From Kluyvera sichuanensis (GTDB taxonomy: Bacteria > Pseudomonadota > Gammaproteobacteria > Enterobacterales > Enterobacteriaceae), in assembly GCF_014218705.1 (NCBI RefSeq), contig NZ_JABBJF010000001.1:248001-312000 (forward strand): 64,000 bases of DNA, read 5' to 3'. Of the stretch, positions 49,377-59,132 are shown piece after piece; within the stretch, counting starts at the first letter, position 1, and the number at the start of each line of letters is the position of its first letter. The notes below the pieces were generated by a model that did no database searches, was not told the origin of the DNA, and saw only the letters and a list, made by a program, of their open reading frames with translations. The position numbers and the translations under genes are program-made.

Positions 49377-49401
49377 AACCAGGCGGGAAAGCCGCCTGGT
49401 T
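49377..49401 (-). repeat. hairpin in front of ydgA copy 1
   Basis: AACCAGGCGG/CCGCCTGGTT, perfect 10-bp stem with a GAAAG loop, 21 bp from the start codon of copy 1. It is the duplicate of the manA terminator hairpin at 50981, with a matched pair of base changes. Confidence 0.75.
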
Positions 49402-49540
49402 GAGTCATAAGGCTATGCAAAAGAGTAGCAAGCTTGTACTGAAACTTCAGTATTAACTTCAACTTATTACAAATACGCGTTAAACGAAGTGGTAAGAACC
49501 CGGCATCAATGACGTTTTGCCGAGGGAAAAGAGGATAAAT

Positions 49541-50962
49541 CTATAACCGTGTCCGGCTGAGAAATTTTTCCAGCGACATTTTCTGCTCGTTCAGCGTGAC
49601 CTGGCCATCAGCATAGTGAAGGTCGCTGCTGATGGTGTTGTTCTGCATTGTCGTCAGTTTGAACATTTTGCTGAGCATTATCATTTGCTGAACCTGCTGA
49701 TTCGCTTGTTTAGCCGCGTCCTCAGGAGAAAAGTGCATGGTCTGCGCAATCTGCGTCATCAATTCGGTCGCCATGTCGATTGGGATCGCCAGTTTCATAC
49801 TCAACGATTTCACTTTGCTATCGAAAACCTGCGCTGTCGAGCCCGCTGCGCCTGTAACCTCCGCAGGATCCCGTACGCTCACGGAGAGATCCAGCGAACT
49901 CTCACCCTTAACATTTTTCCAGCGAAGCGGTGACAACGTGACCGTTGGGCCGCCTTTCAGCAGGGTAGGTAAGGTGGCGAGGATATTTTCCTGCGCGCTC
50001 TTATCCTGCGCATGCAGCGTGCGCAAACGCGCCATAAACTGGTGCATAGCCTCCCCGTCAACGCCTTCCGTTTTCAGCGTTAACTGGCCGCTCCCGATGG
50101 GGCGATTCACGACTTTCAGGTTTTCCAGCGCGAAATCTAACTGAGAGTTGATCTTTTTGCCGCCTTCGGCCAGCGCCGTTTTGCCGCCGATGCGGATATT
50201 ATTCAACTCCGCCAGGTGGATGCCGTCGCGGGTGATAGCCGCCTGTTCCAGGGTTATCAATTGTTCGCCCAGTCGTCCAAAATTGCTGACCCAACTGCTG
50301 CTGTCGGTTTTCAACTGACGAAGGGTGAACTCTATTTTTTTATTATCCCGGTCAGTAGTAGCGATTTGGGCGCTTTCTATTTGGCCGTTCAGCGACATCA
50401 CATCGTGCTGGGCGTCGAGCGAATAGATAGCGTTGCCGCCGCTAAAAGCAAGCTTTGAGCGATCGGTTTCGGAGTGTAATGGCCTAAGCGAAATAGCTGA
50501 CACGGTAGCGCCGTCGTAGCTGAAGCGGGTTTCCACTTCAAAAGGCGAAATCCCCTTAGAAAGCAGGAAAACATCTTTTGTGGCGGCATTATTTTCGAGC
50601 GTGGTGTGGACGGACGCCAGTGCGGGAATGAGGTTAAAGGATTTAAGCGATGCTGCCGGGAAAGGGCCATGGTCGATGGTCTGATTGAGAATCACGCTTT
50701 GACCGGGCTCTAACCATGATGCTTTGGCATCCGGGGTGGCGGTTAACACCATTTTAAGCTGTGTGCTAAAAATGCCTCGCTGATAATCCTGATAGCTGAT
50801 TTTAACCCCTGGGCTGGTGGGATTTTGCTGTAGCCACCCATTCGCCTCTGCCACCTTGCTGGCCATCCGTGATTCCAATTGCTGGCCGGTATACCACGCG
50901 CTGCCAACCCAGACAGCGCCTAAAGCCACAATAACCCCTATTGCCACGCGCGTTTTTTTCAT
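49541..50962 (-). CDS. DUF945 protein, tandem paralogue of YdgA (copy 2)
   Basis: 473-aa DUF945 protein with the same layout as copy 1: N-terminal anchor MKKTRVAIGVIVALGAVWVG, motif SYQDYQRGIFSTQLKM, and TLSPLRWKNVKGESSLDLSVSVRDP. About 30 residues shorter: it ends LEKFLSRTRL without the Pro-rich tail of copy 1, and is shortened before TLPTLLKG. Diverged enough to be an old duplication. E. coli has one copy. Confidence 0.9.
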   Translation of the reverse strand: MKKTRVAIGVIVALGAVWVGSAWYTGQQLESRMASKVAEANGWLQQNPTSPGVKISYQDYQRGIFSTQLKMVLTATPDAKASWLEPGQSVILNQTIDHGPFPAASLKSFNLIPALASVHTTLENNAATKDVFLLSKGISPFEVETRFSYDGATVSAISLRPLHSETDRSKLAFSGGNAIYSLDAQHDVMSLNGQIESAQIATTDRDNKKIEFTLRQLKTDSSSWVSNFGRLGEQLITLEQAAITRDGIHLAELNNIRIGGKTALAEGGKKINSQLDFALENLKVVNRPIGSGQLTLKTEGVDGEAMHQFMARLRTLHAQDKSAQENILATLPTLLKGGPTVTLSPLRWKNVKGESSLDLSVSVRDPAEVTGAAGSTAQVFDSKVKSLSMKLAIPIDMATELMTQIAQTMHFSPEDAAKQANQQVQQMIMLSKMFKLTTMQNNTISSDLHYADGQVTLNEQKMSLEKFLSRTRL

Positions 50963-50972
50963 CTTTTCATCC

Positions 50973-51005
50973 TTAAAAAAAACCAGGTGGACAGGCCACC
51001 TGGTT
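50973..51005 (-). terminator. terminator of manA / leader hairpin of ydgA copy 2
   Basis: Minus strand stem AACCAGGTGG/CCACCTGGTT with a 5-base loop and a run of eight Ts, between manA and ydgA copy 2. It ends 10-20 bp before the copy 2 start codon. Confidence 0.9.
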
Positions 51006-51055
51006 TACGTTTTACGGGTTGCCTATCAGGCAAGCCGCTCCATTAACTTCGGCGT

Positions 51056-52234
51056 TTACTGCAGTTTGTTATACACCCGTGCTAAACGGCCGCTGCCGCT
51101 GACCTGAACCGGGGATTCATTCGCCGCGACGAACGCGGATTCGCCCGGCTTCAGTACCAGACGCTGGTCGTTCTTGCTCAGTACGGATTCACCGTCCACA
51201 CAGAACAGAATGGCGGCGCCATCCTGAGTCAGCGTGGCTTCACTCGCGCTGAGGGCGTGAAGAGAGAAGGCGAAATCCTCAACTGGAATCGGGAACTCCA
51301 GCGCCTCGCCGTGCTGTGCTGGCTGAGTCAGCAGTTCGTTCGCCGGTTTGGCGGTGAATTTGACGTTCGCTACCAGTTCCGGGATATCAATATACTTCGG
51401 TGTGAGTCCAGCACGAAGTACGTTATCGGAGTTTGCCATCACCTCAAGCCCGGTGCCGCGCAGGTAGGCGTGCGGGGTTTCAGCGTAGAGGAACATTGCT
51501 TCGCCCGGGTTAAGCTGAACGATGTTCAGCAGCAACGGGGAGAAGAGGCCGCTGTCGTCCGGGTAGAACTCTGCAATCAGGCGAATTGCATCCCAGGCTG
51601 GACCTTGCTGATTTTCCAACGCCGCGCGCAGCACATTCAGCGCGTGGGCTTTCTCATCACCCTGCATATTGAGCAGGCCAGCGAACAGGGCACTCAGGCG
51701 CTCGCTGGTCGGCTGGGCGATAAACTCACCGATAGCCGGGTTGGCGTCGGCAACCGGCTGCAGCAGTGAGGCGATTTCTGCAAACTCACGGAAGGCATTC
51801 ATCGCCAGGAATGGCGTCAGCGCAAAGACCAGCTCCGGCTTGTGGTTTGGATCTTTGTAGTTACGCTCGGCGGCGTCCAGTGGGATCCCGGCGGCGTTTT
51901 CTTTGGCAAAACCAACTTCCGCTGCTTTTTTGCTCGGATGGACCTGAATAGAGAGCGGTTGTGCGGCGCAAAGTACTTTAAACAGGTAAGGTAACTCGCC
52001 AAAGCGAGTGGCAACGTTGGCTCCCAGCAGCGTGGTTTTATCGGCATCAATCACGTCGCGCAGCGACTGCACGACGCCGTGGCTGTCGGTAATCTTTGAG
52101 CTGCTCTTTGGGTGCGCGCCCATCCACAGTTCTGCCATCGGCAGACCTTCAGGATTTGCCATACCGTAGAGTTCCGTTAACGCAGTTTTGCTGCCCCAGG
52201 CATAGTTTTGCACTGAGTTGATGAGTTTTTGCAT
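51056..52234 (-). CDS. manA: mannose-6-phosphate isomerase
   Basis: Zn-dependent type I phosphomannose isomerase linking mannose-6-P to fructose-6-P, 392 aa. Metal-binding signature QVHPSKK and PNHKPE...PFLAMNAFRE; catalytic region YAETPHAYLRGTGLEVMANSDNVLRAGLTPKYID. Start ATG at 52232-52234 (MQKLINSVQNYAWGS) fits the family. Confidence 0.97.
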   Translation of the reverse strand: MQKLINSVQNYAWGSKTALTELYGMANPEGLPMAELWMGAHPKSSSKITDSHGVVQSLRDVIDADKTTLLGANVATRFGELPYLFKVLCAAQPLSIQVHPSKKAAEVGFAKENAAGIPLDAAERNYKDPNHKPELVFALTPFLAMNAFREFAEIASLLQPVADANPAIGEFIAQPTSERLSALFAGLLNMQGDEKAHALNVLRAALENQQGPAWDAIRLIAEFYPDDSGLFSPLLLNIVQLNPGEAMFLYAETPHAYLRGTGLEVMANSDNVLRAGLTPKYIDIPELVANVKFTAKPANELLTQPAQHGEALEFPIPVEDFAFSLHALSASEATLTQDGAAILFCVDGESVLSKNDQRLVLKPGESAFVAANESPVQVSGSGRLARVYNKLQ

Positions 52235-52433
52235 TATCAAGCCCTGTTTCAATGTGGATTCTTTGGGCTGTATTAAAGCAAAAAAATGCGCTGTCGTATG
52301 CCGCAGAAATAAAAAGTCGTACTTGTCTCAGTTTTTGTTAAAAAATTGTGTACGATAGGGTAACTCGCTTTTAACCTGGGCAAATGGAAAGCCTGCCCTT
52401 CATAACATCATCAAAGCAGTAAGTGAGAGCACA

Positions 52434-54080
52434 ATGTCGAATAAACCTTTCTACTATCAGGATCCTTTTCCGTTAGAAAAGGATGAGACCGAATACTACC
52501 TGTTAAGCAACGACTACGTTTCCGTCGCAGAATTTGAAGGGCAGGAAGTCCTCAAAGTTGCCCCGCAAGCGTTGACGCTTCTTGCCAAACACGCCTTCCA
52601 CGATGCTTCCTTTATGCTTCGCCCCGCGCACCAGCAGCAGGTGGCCGATATCCTGAATGACCCGGAAGCCAGCGAAAACGATAAGTACGTGGCGCTGCAG
52701 TTCCTGCGTAACTCGGATATCGCGGCAAAAGGTATCCTGCCGACCTGTCAGGACACCGGCACGGCAATCATCATGGGTAAAAAAGGCCAGCGCGTCTGGA
52801 CCGGCGGCGGCGATGAAGCGGCGCTGGCTCGCGGCGTGTACGACACCTTTATCGAAGACAACCTGCGCTATTCGCAAAATGCGCCGCTGGATATGTACAA
52901 AGAGGTCAACACTGGCACTAACCTGCCAGCGCAGATTGATCTCTACAGCGTGGACGGTGACGAATATAAGTTCCTGTGCATCGCCAAAGGCGGCGGTTCG
53001 GCGAACAAAACCTACCTCTACCAGGAAACCAAAGCGCTGATCACCCCAGCGAAGCTGAAAACTTACCTGGTTGAGAAGATGCGTACCCTCGGCACTGCGG
53101 CTTGCCCGCCGTACCATATCGCCTTTGTGATTGGCGGTACGTCTGCCGAAGCCACGCTGAAAACCGTGAAGCTGGCGTCGACCAAGTATTACGACGGTCT
53201 GCCAACCGAAGGTAACGAGCACGGCCAGGCGTTCCGCGACGTTGAGCTTGAAAAAGAGCTGCTGGTTGAAGCGCAGAATCTGGGCTTCGGGGCGCAGTTC
53301 GGCGGTAAATACTTCGCGCACGATATCCGCGTGGTGCGTCTGCCGCGCCACGGCGCGTCCTGCCCGGTCGGGATGGGCGTTTCCTGCTCCGCTGACCGTA
53401 ACATCAAAGCCAAAATCAACCGCCACGGCATCTGGATTGAGAAACTGGAAAATAACCCAGGTAAGTACATCCCAGAATCGCTGCGTAAAGCGGGCGAGGG
53501 TGAAGCGGTGAAGGTCGACCTGAACCGTCCGATGAGCGATATCCTCAAGCAGCTGTCCCAGTACCCGGTCTCTACGCGCCTGTCGCTGAGCGGCACTATC
53601 ATCGTGGGGCGCGACATTGCGCACGCCAAGCTGAAAGAGCGTATGGATAAAGGCGAAGGGCTGCCGCAGTACATTAAGGATCACCCGATCTACTACGCGG
53701 GCCCGGCGAAAACCCCTGAAGGTTATGCCTCTGGCTCGCTGGGGCCAACCACCGCGGGGCGTATGGACTCCTACGTTGACCAGTTGCAGGCGGAAGGCGG
53801 CAGTATGATCATGCTGGCAAAAGGCAACCGTAGCCAGCAGGTGACCGACGCCTGCCATAAGCACGGCGGCTTCTACCTCGGCAGCATCGGCGGCCCGGCA
53901 GCGGTGCTGGCGCAAAGCAGCATCAAGAGTCTGGAATGCGTGGAGTACCCGGAGCTGGGTATGGAAGCTATCTGGAAAATTGAAGTGGAAGACTTCCCGG
54001 CGTTTATCCTGGTGGATGACAAAGGCAACGACTTCTTCCAGCAGATTCAGGCGTCGCAGTGCGCCCGCTGCGTGAAATAA
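52434..54080 (+). CDS. fumA: class I fumarate hydratase FumA
   Basis: [4Fe-4S] class I fumarase of the TCA cycle, 548 aa. Cluster cysteines lie in [23 protein letters not shown] and [14 protein letters not shown]-terminal swapped domain begins near residue 370. Iron-dependent, oxygen-sensitive; fumC next door supplies the iron-free enzyme. Confidence 0.96.
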   Translation: MSNKPFYYQDPFPLEKDETEYYLLSNDYVSVAEFEGQEVLKVAPQALTLLAKHAFHDASFMLRPAHQQQVADILNDPEASENDKYVALQFLRNSDIAAKGILPTCQDTGTAIIMGKKGQRVWTGGGDEAALARGVYDTFIEDNLRYSQNAPLDMYKEVNTGTNLPAQIDLYSVDGDEYKFLCIAKGGGSANKTYLYQETKALITPAKLKTYLVEKMRTLGTAACPPYHIAFVIGGTSAEATLKTVKLASTKYYDGLPTEGNEHGQAFRDVELEKELLVEAQNLGFGAQFGGKYFAHDIRVVRLPRHGASCPVGMGVSCSADRNIKAKINRHGIWIEKLENNPGKYIPESLRKAGEGEAVKVDLNRPMSDILKQLSQYPVSTRLSLSGTIIVGRDIAHAKLKERMDKGEGLPQYIKDHPIYYAGPAKTPEGYASGSLGPTTAGRMDSYVDQLQAEGGSMIMLAKGNRSQQVTDACHKHGGFYLGSIGGPAAVLAQSSIKSLECVEYPELGMEAIWKIEVEDFPAFILVDDKGNDFFQQIQASQCARCVK

Positions 54081-54088
54081 TCTCTTTT

Positions 54089-54111
54089 ACCGCCCTTCGG
54101 GGCGGTTTTTG
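54089..54111 (+). terminator. terminator of fumA
   Basis: Stem ACCGCCC/GGGCGGT with a TTCG tetraloop and a T-run. Confidence 0.9.
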
Positions 54112-54185
54112 TTTCTCCGTTCATACTTATCTTTTTCGCAAGAGCAATGTCACTTCACAATCACTTTGAATTCAAGGAGAAGGTA

Positions 54186-55589
54186 ATGACAACGTCACGC
54201 CGCGAAAGCGATTCTATGGGGCCAATTGAGGTTCCTGCCGACAAACTGTGGGGCGCGCAAACCCAGCGCTCACTGGAGCATTTCCGGATCTCCACCGAGA
54301 AAATGCCGCTTTCGCTGATTTATGCCCTGGCGCTGACCAAGCGCGCTGCGGCGAAGGTTAATCTGGATTTAGGCTTATTAGCGGCAGAGAAAGCCGAAGC
54401 CATTATGGCGGCCGCCGATGAAGTCCTGAAGGATCAGCATCCCGATGAGTTCCCGCTGGCTATCTGGCAGACCGGCTCCGGCACCCAAAGCAATATGAAC
54501 ATGAACGAGGTGCTGGCTAACCGCGCCAGCGAACTGCTGGGCGGCGAGCGCGGCATGACGCGCAAAGTGCATCCGAATGATGACGTGAACAAAAGCCAAA
54601 GCTCGAACGACGTTTTCCCAACGGCGATGCATGTGGCGGCGGTGATTGCGCTGCGCCAACATCTGCTGCCGCAGTTGGCGGTATTGCAGGAGACGCTGCG
54701 CCAGAAATCGGAAAGCTTCCGCGATATCGTCAAGATTGGCCGTACGCATCTGCAGGACGCTACGCCGTTGACGCTCGGCCAGGAGTTCTCCGGCTGGGTG
54801 GCGATGCTGGAGCACAATCGTCGCCATCTGGAACAGAGTCTGCCGCACCTGAGCGAACTGGCTCTGGGCGGCACCGCCGTCGGCACCGGGTTGAACACCC
54901 ATCCAGAATACGCCGTCCGTGTAGCAAAAGAGTTGGCATCGTTGACCGGGCAGCCATTTATCACGGCGCCGAATAAATTCGAAGCGTTAGCGACCTGCGA
55001 TGCGCTGGTTCATGCCCACGGGGCGCTAAAAGGGCTGGCGGCATCGTTGATGAAAATCGCCAACGACGTTCGATGGCTGGCCTCCGGCCCGCGCTGCGGC
55101 ATTGGCGAACTTGCTATTCCGGAAAACGAACCGGGTTCCTCCATCATGCCGGGTAAAGTCAACCCGACCCAATGCGAAGCGATGACCATGCTGTGCTGCC
55201 AGGTGATGGGCAACGATGTGGCGGTCAATATGGGCGGCGCATCCGGTAATTTCGAGCTTAACGTTTATCGCCCGATGATCATCCACAACGTGCTGCAATC
55301 CGTGCGTCTGCTGGCCGACGGGATGGAGAGCTTTAACGAGCACTGTGCGGTAGGGATTGAGCCTAACCGCGAGCGTATTAATCAGTTGCTTAACGAGTCG
55401 TTAATGCTGGTGACGGCGCTGAATACCCACATCGGCTATGACAAAGCGGCGGAGATTGCCAAGAAAGCGCACAAAGAGGGGCTGACGTTGAAGAACGCGG
55501 CGCTGGCGTTAGGCTATCTCAGCGCCGAGGAGTTTGACCGCTGGGTGCGGCCTGAAGAGATGGTCGGCAGCCAAATCAGCGGCGCTTAA
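54186..55589 (+). CDS. fumC: class II fumarate hydratase FumC
   Basis: Cluster-free class II fumarase, 467 aa as in E. coli, active under iron limitation and superoxide stress. Signature [15 protein letters not shown] (with catalytic Ser loop) and [12 protein letters not shown]-type substrate motif ([13 protein letters not shown]). Start 54186 after aaggagaaggt. Its last bases overlap the tus stop. Confidence 0.97.
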   Translation: MTTSRRESDSMGPIEVPADKLWGAQTQRSLEHFRISTEKMPLSLIYALALTKRAAAKVNLDLGLLAAEKAEAIMAAADEVLKDQHPDEFPLAIWQTGSGTQSNMNMNEVLANRASELLGGERGMTRKVHPNDDVNKSQSSNDVFPTAMHVAAVIALRQHLLPQLAVLQETLRQKSESFRDIVKIGRTHLQDATPLTLGQEFSGWVAMLEHNRRHLEQSLPHLSELALGGTAVGTGLNTHPEYAVRVAKELASLTGQPFITAPNKFEALATCDALVHAHGALKGLAASLMKIANDVRWLASGPRCGIGELAIPENEPGSSIMPGKVNPTQCEAMTMLCCQVMGNDVAVNMGGASGNFELNVYRPMIIHNVLQSVRLLADGMESFNEHCAVGIEPNRERINQLLNESLMLVTALNTHIGYDKAAEIAKKAHKEGLTLKNAALALGYLSAEEFDRWVRPEEMVGSQISGA

Positions 55590-56518
55590 TCCGGCGCTAA
55601 CCACAGGTGCAGCCGCTCAATCATCAGCTTAAGCGGCTGCGCTTCCGGCTTGTGTCGATGCTGGACGTTATCGGCATCGTAGTTCAGCAGTTCACCAAGG
55701 TCAGGCACGCTGACGCCGTTACGCCCGGAAATCACCGCAATTAGTGGGCCAGGGCAGGCGTACTGCACCTGCTTCTGCTCGCCGGCGTACCACACGCGGG
55801 CTATCGGCTGTACCTTTACCGGGCGTTTGATTTTCAACTTCGCCTGCTGTGGCAGCGCCGCAATATCCTGATATTCCCGCTCCAGTCTTGATTGCCATTG
55901 TTCACGGGTCCACGGTGGCACCGCTCGCGGTGACTTCAGGCTTTTTTCAAGCTGCGCCAGTACTTCATCGCGGGTCAGATTCTTGATGATATGTTTATTC
56001 GCCCAGCCGAAGCGGATGGTGCTTGGGTCGGAGAGGAGGGTGAGCGAGCGGTAGGCGTTGAGGGTGATCAAACCGGGAATATAGCGGTGAACCCATTCAA
56101 AACGCGCCACCGACGGCAGGCCCGAATCGACGGTGATTATCTGCTCCAGCGCGGCCTTTAACGCGTTAATGTGCTGCACACGTGCGGCGAGCGCTTCATG
56201 CTGCTCGCTGGTTGCCTGCAGGCAGATAGCACCGGGAAGACGTACCGCCGCCTTGCTGCTGAGATTCTCCGACTGCTGCTGAATAAACAGATGGTTAAAG
56301 TGTTTCAGTGCCATCTCAAAGGCGGTTTGCCCCAGATGCTGGACAACCTGAATCTGGGATAGCGGCGCGTGCTCTGACGTTTTCGTCACTTCCGGCAGCT
56401 CAAAAATACGCGCGGTAAGCAGGCGACAGGCGGAGAGTTCATCGCGCAGGTCCAGCAGATTACGCTCTATCTGGCGAAACGTGTCGGTTAACCGTTCTAC
56501 GAGGTCGTAGCTGGCCAT
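55586..56518 (-). CDS. tus: replication terminator protein Tus
   Basis: DNA-binding protein that arrests replication forks at Ter sites, 310 aa (E. coli 309). N-terminus [21 protein letters not shown] and the DNA-contact region are typical. Convergent with fumC (4-bp overlap). A Ter site lies just upstream and, as in E. coli, binding there would repress tus itself. Confidence 0.96.
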   Translation of the reverse strand: MASYDLVERLTDTFRQIERNLLDLRDELSACRLLTARIFELPEVTKTSEHAPLSQIQVVQHLGQTAFEMALKHFNHLFIQQQSENLSSKAAVRLPGAICLQATSEQHEALAARVQHINALKAALEQIITVDSGLPSVARFEWVHRYIPGLITLNAYRSLTLLSDPSTIRFGWANKHIIKNLTRDEVLAQLEKSLKSPRAVPPWTREQWQSRLEREYQDIAALPQQAKLKIKRPVKVQPIARVWYAGEQKQVQYACPGPLIAVISGRNGVSVPDLGELLNYDADNVQHRHKPEAQPLKLMIERLHLWLAPD

Positions 56519-56540
56519 GATGAGCTCTCCGTTATGTGGT

Positions 56541-56555
56541 TAGTTACAACATACT
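56541..56555 (-). promoter_or_regulatory. Ter site (TerB-like) upstream of tus
   Basis: Minus strand reads AGTATGTTGTAACTA, the conserved Ter core, 23 bp from the tus start. By the E. coli geometry forks moving from high to low window coordinates (same direction as tus transcription) are the ones arrested. Confidence 0.88.
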
Positions 56556-56604
56556 GACTGCACCGTTTACTATAAGCCAGAATCTGGCACCGTGCAAACC
56601 GCGG

Positions 56605-57906
56605 TCAGCTAGCCGCGGGCAGGGAGATATGGTGGTAGATAGGCCAGGTCAGGCTGAACCGTGCGCCGCCCAGCGGGCTGACGTCACAGTGCGCCTGTCC
56701 GCCCATCGCCACGGCGATAGAGTGGACAATAGCCAGCCCTAAACCGCAGCCACCGGTGGCCCGGTCACGACTTGGATCGAGGCGGACAAACGGCTCAAAC
56801 ACGCGCTCACGTTCGCCTTCTGCAATACCGGGGCCGTCGTCATCGACCTGCAGGCAGGCCATGCTGCCATGCAGCATCAGGCTAACCTGAATGCGCGACT
56901 GGCTGTAGCGCATGGCGTTGTTGATTAGGTTGTCGAGCACGCGCTCCATCAGGCGCATATCCAGCGCGCCGTAATCGCCCGGCGTAATCTGGTCAATGGT
57001 CACTTCGCGCTGTGGATTGACTGCCTGCACATCTTCAACATGTGTGGCGATCCACTGTGGCAGGTCTGGCGTGGTCAGAGAAAGTTCGGTCTGCGGGCGG
57101 TCGAGGCGAGCGTAGGTCAGCAGCTCTTCAATCAGCGCTTCCAGTTGCCCAATATCGCGATTGAGCGCCAATGATTCGGCTTCGGTCAGGTTTTCACTCA
57201 TCTCCAGCCGATAGCGCAGGCGCACTAGCGGCGTGCGCAGTTCATGGGCAATACCGTCAATCAACTGTTTCTTACTGGCAATCAGCGCATTGATGTTATC
57301 GGCCATCTGGTTAAAGGCGACGCCAAGACGCTCGAAGCTCGACATGCTGTCAAAGTGAATACGTTCGGTCAGATGCCCCTCGCCGAAGCGCTGTGCGGCG
57401 CTCTCGAGGCGGAGCATGTCCTGCCAGTGCGGTCGCATCCAGATAAACACCGGGAAGGCGAGCGAGATGGCGATAAACGCCATTAGCGCAATATCCAGCA
57501 GTCGCATCTCATGCATAAAGTAGAGATAGGGAATCGGCCCGACGGCCAGTACGTAGTGGCTGCGTGGAATGCGCTGAATAAAGGTGTACTGATCATCAAG
57601 TGCGACGATATCGCCTTCGCGCAGGTGCTGCATCGATCTTTCGCCCAGCTGGAATTTGCTCAGCGGCTCAATTCGCAGGTCAAACGACAGGTTAAGATCG
57701 AGCTCGTTGAGCGTCTTACTCCAGTTGCGTGGTGGAATTTCACGTAGCTCGCTACGCATAAGATACAGAGAGCTTTTCATCAGGTCGTCAAGCGACTGAC
57801 GACCAGCCCGTTCGGCGGTGAACTTATAGACCAGCCCGACCAGCATGGTCATGACCAGAAAGCAGACGAACAGCAGAAGGTAAAACTGCACAAACAGCTT
57901 TTTCAT
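56605..57906 (-). CDS. rstB: sensor histidine kinase RstB
   Basis: Two-component sensor, 433 aa. Two membrane helices (about residues 4-26 and 135-155), HAMP region, HisKA with phospho-His in DGIAHELRTPLVRL, and the ATPase domain (VLDNLINNAMRYS, VDDDGPGI, GCGLGLAIV). Its response regulator RstA is encoded 5 kb away, although the two are neighbours in E. coli. It therefore needs its own promoter here. Confidence 0.95.
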   Translation of the reverse strand: MKKLFVQFYLLLFVCFLVMTMLVGLVYKFTAERAGRQSLDDLMKSSLYLMRSELREIPPRNWSKTLNELDLNLSFDLRIEPLSKFQLGERSMQHLREGDIVALDDQYTFIQRIPRSHYVLAVGPIPYLYFMHEMRLLDIALMAFIAISLAFPVFIWMRPHWQDMLRLESAAQRFGEGHLTERIHFDSMSSFERLGVAFNQMADNINALIASKKQLIDGIAHELRTPLVRLRYRLEMSENLTEAESLALNRDIGQLEALIEELLTYARLDRPQTELSLTTPDLPQWIATHVEDVQAVNPQREVTIDQITPGDYGALDMRLMERVLDNLINNAMRYSQSRIQVSLMLHGSMACLQVDDDGPGIAEGERERVFEPFVRLDPSRDRATGGCGLGLAIVHSIAVAMGGQAHCDVSPLGGARFSLTWPIYHHISLPAAS

Positions 57907-58128
57907 GAAAAATCACCGAACATTCAATGTGTTAGCTAATACGTTTTCCCCAGATATTTTCAGGGGTGGTCAGCGCTTTGCCGATTCGCAGGGGATGAGA
58001 GGGTCATCAAGCCTGCTTATCCTGGCAGAGTACACTGTATAACGCGGTTCTGCATGCCATGACGTTGATGAGCGACGATAAATGTGGGGTTCTACCATCC
58101 TTGCTTGCATCATTTTTATCTCAGATAG

Positions 58129-58154
58129 ATAATGAATGAACGTTCATTCATTAT
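58129..58154. promoter_or_regulatory. 26-bp perfect palindrome, TetR-type operator
   Basis: Two exact 13-bp arms, ATAATGAATGAAC and its complement, with no spacer, ending 21 bp before the arginase-family start. The TGAATGAACGTTCATTCA core is typical of TetR-family operators. The TetR gene at 59133 is the obvious candidate ligand. Confidence 0.8.
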
Positions 58155-58175
58155 TGTATTTACGGTAGAGACATC

Positions 58176-59039
58176 ATGAGTAAAAAGACGCTTCGACTCG
58201 ATTTCCCTCAATGGCAGGGCGGCAATAACCCGCCTTATTACCTTGGTTCGCGGCTGCTCTCCTTTCTCGCTCCTGCAGCGAAGGGGCCGGTGGAAGAGGT
58301 TCCGGTCGCGTTACCTGACGCGGACACTCTCACTCAGGTCGATGGCATCACCGGCAAACCGCAAATTATTCAACAGCTGCGTGACGCGGCAGCGCTTATC
58401 GAGAAACACGACCCTGATGCGATGGTCGTTTTGGGTGGAGACTGTCTGGTGTCGCTGGCACCGTTTGCCCATCTGCTGAATAAATACGGCGATAAGCTGG
58501 GCGTGTTATGGATTGATTCCCATCCTGACGTCCAGACCGCCGCGCAGTATCCAAATGCACATGCTCACGTCCTCGGGGCGCTAATGGGGACGGGCGATAA
58601 AGATCTGGTGGCGAGTGTTGCCACTCCGCTTTCGCCGGCCAAAGTCATGATTGCTGGCATCCACAAACCGCTGGCTTATGAACAGGAATACCTCGAGGCG
58701 CATCGCATCGCCACGTCGAGCCCTGAGGAGATCAAAAATGGTGCGAATGAGGTGCTGGCCTGGATTGCCCGAGAGGATATCGCTTATCTGGCCATTCATA
58801 TCGATCTCGACGTTCTGGACCCCACGTTTTTCCGTGCGGTGCTGTTCGCGCAACCGGGCAGAGGGGAGCATGATTTCGGTGATGTCGCGGAAGGTAAGCT
58901 GACGATGGCGGAAGTGCTCAGATTGGTTCATCAGGCCACCTCACAGGCTGAGGCCGTCGGGATCACCCTCGCAGAACATTTACCGTGGGATATGCTGAAC
59001 CTCAAGAATATGCTGAGCGAGTTACCGCTGCTGAAATAA
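58176..59039 (+). CDS. arginase/agmatinase-family hydrolase
   Basis: 287-aa ureohydrolase-fold protein. Motifs are GGDC (87-90), IDSHPD (Asp114, His116, Asp118) and HIDLD (Asp210, Asp212). In arginases and agmatinases the first motif is GGDH; here the His metal ligand is Cys90, so the metal site or substrate may differ. The remaining ligands are intact. Soluble, no signal peptide. First gene of a regulated block with a palindrome in its promoter region. Confidence 0.8.
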   Translation: MSKKTLRLDFPQWQGGNNPPYYLGSRLLSFLAPAAKGPVEEVPVALPDADTLTQVDGITGKPQIIQQLRDAAALIEKHDPDAMVVLGGDCLVSLAPFAHLLNKYGDKLGVLWIDSHPDVQTAAQYPNAHAHVLGALMGTGDKDLVASVATPLSPAKVMIAGIHKPLAYEQEYLEAHRIATSSPEEIKNGANEVLAWIAREDIAYLAIHIDLDVLDPTFFRAVLFAQPGRGEHDFGDVAEGKLTMAEVLRLVHQATSQAEAVGITLAEHLPWDMLNLKNMLSELPLLK

Positions 59040-59046
59040 GAATCAA

Positions 59047-59084
59047 GCCGGTAGTCACAGGGGGCATCATATCTGGCTACCGGC
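59047..59084. repeat. inverted repeat after the arginase-family gene
   Basis: GCCGGTAG/CTACCGGC arms (8 bp) with a 22-base loop, between the arginase-family and TetR genes. No T-run; could be a weak attenuator. Confidence 0.35.
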
Positions 59085-59132
59085 GTAAAAGGACGGTAAA
59101 GTTTGGGGGTAGAGACAAAGCAAAGGGCGAAT

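Noticed and set aside
52503-53915. Long minus-strand frame opposite fumA
   Set aside because: Shadow of a well-conserved fumarase; no independent support.
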